From contig JABDLQ010000094.1 in NCBI GenBank assembly GCA_013002925.1, forward strand, positions 1-18,040: DNA of 18,040 nucleotides, read 5' to 3'. Shown in pieces: positions 15,674 to 18,040 of this stretch (within the stretch, counting starts at the first letter, position 1; each line of letters begins with the position of its first letter). Below the pieces are notes generated by a model that ran no database searches, was not told the origin of the DNA, and was given only the letters and a program-made list of their open reading frames with translations. A program made the translations under genes and the position numbers. The stretch comes from Gammaproteobacteria bacterium (GTDB lineage: Bacteria > Pseudomonadota > Gammaproteobacteria > Steroidobacterales > SZUA-146).

Positions 15674-16996
15674 ATGACTTTGAATTTTACTCACCGCCAG
15701 GTCTGGCAGATCGCGCTGCCGCTGGTCATTTCAAATATTACCGTACCGCTTCTGGGGCTGGTGGATACCATGGTCATGGGCCACCTGCCATCACCGCTGT
15801 ACCTCGCCGCAGTTGCCGTGGGGGCAACGATCTTCAGCTTCCTGTTTCTGGGTTTTAATTTTCTACGCATGGGCACCACGGGTTTTGCGGCACAGGCCTT
15901 TGGCCGTAATGACCAGGCCTCGCTGCGGCGCGTGCTGATGCGTAGCCTGGTGCTCGCCGCCTTTATTGCCGGCATATTCATCCTGCTGCAAAAACCCATC
16001 ATCGCTCTGGCGCTAAAGCTCATCGGACCGGACCCGGACGTGGCAAACATTGCCGCCGGCTACTATTCCATCCGCATCCTGGCGGCTCCCGCGTCATTGA
16101 TGAACATCGTTTTTATTGGCTGGTTTATTGGCTTGCAAAATGCTCGCGTGCCCTTGCTGCTTATGGTGTGCATCAACACAATAAATATTGTGTTGGATAT
16201 TGTGTTCGTCATGTATGTCGGTATGAATGCGAATGGGGTTGCTCTTGCCAGCGTTATTGCTGAATACGCCGGGTGCCTGCTGGGTTTTGTCATTGCATGG
16301 CGGTCCCTTGATACAAGTCAACGCCGGCAGCTTTTTGAAGGTGTGTGGAATGTCGCCAGGTTTCGCGCACTGCTTGGTGTAAATCTCGATTTGCTGATTC
16401 GCACTCTGGCGCTGCAGTTTTCATTTGCATTTTTGACCGCAGTCGGCGCACGACAAGGCAGCGCGATACTCGCTGCCAATGCCGTGTTGCTGAATTTTCA
16501 ACACCTGATGTCCTATGCACTGGACGGTTTTGCCAATGCAGCCGAAGCCCTGGTTGGCCGTGCAATAGGAGCCAATGAACCTGCGGCACTCCGACAGGCG
16601 ATCGCACTGAGCCGCTGGTGGTCAGTGATCATTGCGCTGGTTCTTGCCGTTTTGTACTGGTTCGGTGGACCGCTGTTAGTGAACGCAATGACAGATCTGC
16701 CGCAGATACGCGAGCTCGCGTATGAATTTTTACCCTGGCTGGTGCTGTCGCCGATTATCTCCGTCTGGTGCTTCCTGTACGACGGTGTCTTTGTGGGAGC
16801 CCTGGCCAGCCGGCAGATGCGCAACATCATGGTAGTGTCGACGTTCGCAATTTTTGTTCCAGCCTGGTTCGTGTTGCAGGGGTTTGGCAACCATGGTTTG
16901 TGGATCGCTTTTTTGCTGTTTATGGGAGCACGCGGCGTGCTGATGCATTTTGTCTGGCAGCGAATCAGCGCAATCCGATATAGTCCTTCTCACTAG
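15674..16996 (+). CDS. dinF: MATE-family efflux protein, DinF subfamily
   Basis: 440 residues from ATG 15674. A TTG at 15635 would extend it by 13 residues; the E. coli DinF N-terminus aligns with the ATG. About 12 transmembrane segments are seen. The N-terminal 'ALPLVISNITVPLLGLVDTMVMGHL' and 'FLFLGFNFLRMGTTGFAAQAFG' segments closely follow DinF, including the MATE-typical Pro/Asn in TM1 and the conserved Asp of the 'VDT' segment. These proteins export organic cations or other substrates against Na+ or H+; the substrate here cannot be inferred. In E. coli dinF follows lexA, but no lexA is adjacent here and I see no SOS box. It may share a transcript with the glutaredoxin-like gene. The ribosome binding site is weak. 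Confidence 0.92.
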   Translation: MTLNFTHRQVWQIALPLVISNITVPLLGLVDTMVMGHLPSPLYLAAVAVGATIFSFLFLGFNFLRMGTTGFAAQAFGRNDQASLRRVLMRSLVLAAFIAGIFILLQKPIIALALKLIGPDPDVANIAAGYYSIRILAAPASLMNIVFIGWFIGLQNARVPLLLMVCINTINIVLDIVFVMYVGMNANGVALASVIAEYAGCLLGFVIAWRSLDTSQRRQLFEGVWNVARFRALLGVNLDLLIRTLALQFSFAFLTAVGARQGSAILAANAVLLNFQHLMSYALDGFANAAEALVGRAIGANEPAALRQAIALSRWWSVIIALVLAVLYWFGGPLLVNAMTDLPQIRELAYEFLPWLVLSPIISVWCFLYDGVFVGALASRQMRNIMVVSTFAIFVPAWFVLQGFGNHGLWIAFLLFMGARGVLMHFVWQRISAIRYSPSH

Positions 16997-17063
16997 CTGC
17001 AAACCGGTACAGCCATTTTGATTAGCTAAACGCTGTTACCGTGCTTCTCACCAGCTGCAATCC
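16986..17063 (+). repeat. Short direct repeat around the dinF stop codon
   Basis: CTTCTCACTAGCTGCAAACC (16986-17005) recurs with two substitutions as CTTCTCACCAGCTGCAATCC (17044-17063). The first copy includes the TAG stop of dinF. It could reflect a small duplication; no function is implied. Confidence 0.75.
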
Positions 17064-17212
17064 GCGTAGCTGGCAGGTCAGCGTCACAGTCAGGCTCACT
17101 TCACCACAGGCGCTGTGGCGGGATCGACTCTGCAGGAAAGTCCGCCTCTGCGCTTGCCCGCTCCAGGTCTGTGCGTTGTTGCGGCGGTCGATGTGAAACG
17201 GCTGGCACAGCG

Positions 17213-17548
17213 TCAAAACGCGACAAAATGGCGCCGCGGGTTCTCCACCAGACCACCGGAAGCATCATCTGACATGATTGCGCCGGTGACTTCATGCGCA
17301 TGTGCTTCTGCCGTGGTGGCAAATTCGTGGGGCGAGGTCGCGCTCATGCAGTAAATGTTTACTGATGGGCTTACCGCGACTGGCCGATTCGTTGGTATTG
17401 CAGCCGTGGCAAGACCGGCGATAAATAGCAACAACAGCAGAATCGACGCCTTGCCTGCCCATGTCTTGCCCTGTGCATGCTGATCTTGCGGGTCAGGCGA
17501 CGCAGTACTTTGCTGGTCTGGCTGCGGCTCGATATTGTTGCTGACCAT
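17213..17548 (-). CDS. Small single-pass membrane protein, unknown
   Basis: 111 residues from the ATG at 17548, chosen because AGGAG lies 6 nt before it. A longer frame to 17629 has no site. Residues 1-34 are polar, rich in Gln, Pro, Asp and Ser. One hydrophobic segment spans about 36-50 ('ILLLLLFIAGLATAA'), and the rest (about 52-111) is His/Ala/Thr-rich and should be periplasmic if the N-terminus is inside. I do not recognise a family. It is divergent from the pdsR-like regulator with 131 nt between starts, so the two could be co-regulated. Coding status rests on the ribosome binding site, the membrane segment and the frame length. Confidence 0.6.
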   Translation of the reverse strand: MVSNNIEPQPDQQSTASPDPQDQHAQGKTWAGKASILLLLLFIAGLATAAIPTNRPVAVSPSVNIYCMSATSPHEFATTAEAHAHEVTGAIMSDDASGGLVENPRRHFVAF

Positions 17549-17599
17549 GACATTCTCCTGACTTGATGATGGAATGTCTGCTATTAAAGCGCTACATAA

Positions 17600-17657
17600 C
17601 GTCAGTGCAATGCCAGAATCGTGATTCAATCGCGACCAAAAATGACGAAATATGACG
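17600..17657. promoter_or_regulatory. Repeated TGACG motifs between the divergent genes
   Basis: ATGACG occurs twice exactly 10 bp apart (17642-17647 and 17652-17657), with the reverse form CGTCA at 17600-17604. Direct repeats at one helical turn upstream of an OmpR-type response regulator gene are the usual form of an autoregulatory site. The last copy is 22 nt before the start at 17680. Inference from spacing only. Confidence 0.35.
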
Positions 17658-17679
17658 TTGAGTGTGGGACACTTGTGAG

Positions 17680-18040
17680 ATGCAAAAACACATTGCCATT
17701 GTCGAAGATCAACCGGCGATCCGGGAAAATTATATTGATGCGTTCACGCGGCATGGTTATCGGGTGTCGGGATTCAGCAATCGCAGTCAGGCGCTGGCCG
17801 CATTTACGCACACGCTGCCGGATTTGATCATCATCGATATAAATCTCGGTACTGAAGTGGAGGGTGGGTTTGACCTGTGCCGCGAATTACGCGCACGCAG
17901 CGAGTCGCTTCCGATTATATTTTTGACTGCGCGCGATAGTGAACTCGATGCCATTTCGGGGTTGCGGCTCGGTGCCGATGACTATCTGACAAAAGACATT
18001 ACCCTCAGTCACCTGGTGGCCCGGGTCGTCGCACTGTTCC
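17680..18040 (+). CDS. pdsR: Response regulator, PdsR-like (partial, runs off the window)
   Basis: The first 120 residues of an OmpR-type regulator. The receiver domain is intact: acidic pocket E9/D10, phospho-acceptor D53 (LIIIDINL), T83 (FLTARD) and K105 (YLTKD). The D53-alpha3 loop is longer than usual ('NLGTEVEGGFDLCREL'), and this plus 'TARDSELDAISGLRLGADDYLTKDITLSHLVARVVALF'-like ending is what I remember of PdsR, the response regulator of the proteobacterial dedicated sortase system. The DNA-binding domain lies outside. The expected partners (PdsS kinase, sortase, sortase target, PdsO) would be to the right and are not visible. Family assignment is from memory; receiver domain is certain. 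Confidence 0.82.
   Translation, partial: MQKHIAIVEDQPAIRENYIDAFTRHGYRVSGFSNRSQALAAFTHTLPDLIIIDINLGTEVEGGFDLCRELRARSESLPIIFLTARDSELDAISGLRLGADDYLTKDITLSHLVARVVALF

Noticed and set aside
17131..17160. GGAAAGTCCG resembling the conserved core of RNase P RNA
   Set aside because: Only about ten bases match and the neighbouring conserved sequence and the rest of the RNA are absent.

Overview
The window looks like chromosomal DNA of a free-living, probably marine gammaproteobacterium. The reasons are the Gram-negative envelope genes (TonB-dependent receptor, OmpA-type lipoprotein), a DinF-type MATE exporter, and at the right edge a response regulator that resembles PdsR of the 'proteobacterial dedicated sortase system', which I know mainly from marine Gammaproteobacteria. 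Base composition is moderately GC-rich, except for one AT-rich gene at 13147-13545. No rRNA, tRNA, CRISPR array, prophage or transposase is visible.

Layout. 1-339 has no convincing gene but contains a cluster of GC-rich hairpins that could be an unidentified structured RNA. 340-4120 is a signalling block: a long coiled-coil GGDEF diguanylate cyclase (minus), a divergent GGDEF protein with a shortened GAF-like domain (plus), and an HDOD-domain protein (plus). The divergent promoter region carries a CRP-like palindrome and a second inverted repeat just upstream of the second cyclase. 4470-6212 is a large acyl-CoA dehydrogenase-like flavoprotein. 6457-8543 (minus) is a translationally coupled pair, a two-CBS-domain protein followed by a DASS/SLC13-type anion transporter. 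8715-9758 (minus) is an unrecognised polytopic membrane protein with intramembrane histidine motifs. 10163-12448 (minus) is a FecA-like TonB-dependent receptor with a Fur box upstream.

12827-13036 encodes dodecin, followed by a clear intrinsic terminator. Next comes an AT-rich VOC-fold gene directly followed by an attC-like imperfect palindrome, so it looks like a single integron gene cassette stranded in the chromosome with no integrase in view. 13698-15068 (minus) holds a DUF3465-type protein and an OmpA-family glycine-zipper lipoprotein, separated by a perfect 13-bp inverted repeat. 15240-16996 (plus) holds a membrane-anchored glutaredoxin-like protein and dinF. 17213-17548 (minus) is a small unknown single-pass membrane protein, divergent from the truncated pdsR-like response regulator that runs off the right edge.

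How the genes fit together. The clearest functional units are the c-di-GMP/HDOD signalling cluster, the CBS-transporter pair, the Fur-regulated receptor and the divergent unknown/pdsR pair. The best leads for something undescribed are the lone cassette with a degenerate attC, the histidine-rich membrane protein, the structured region at the left edge, and the small membrane protein that may share repeated TGACG sites with pdsR.
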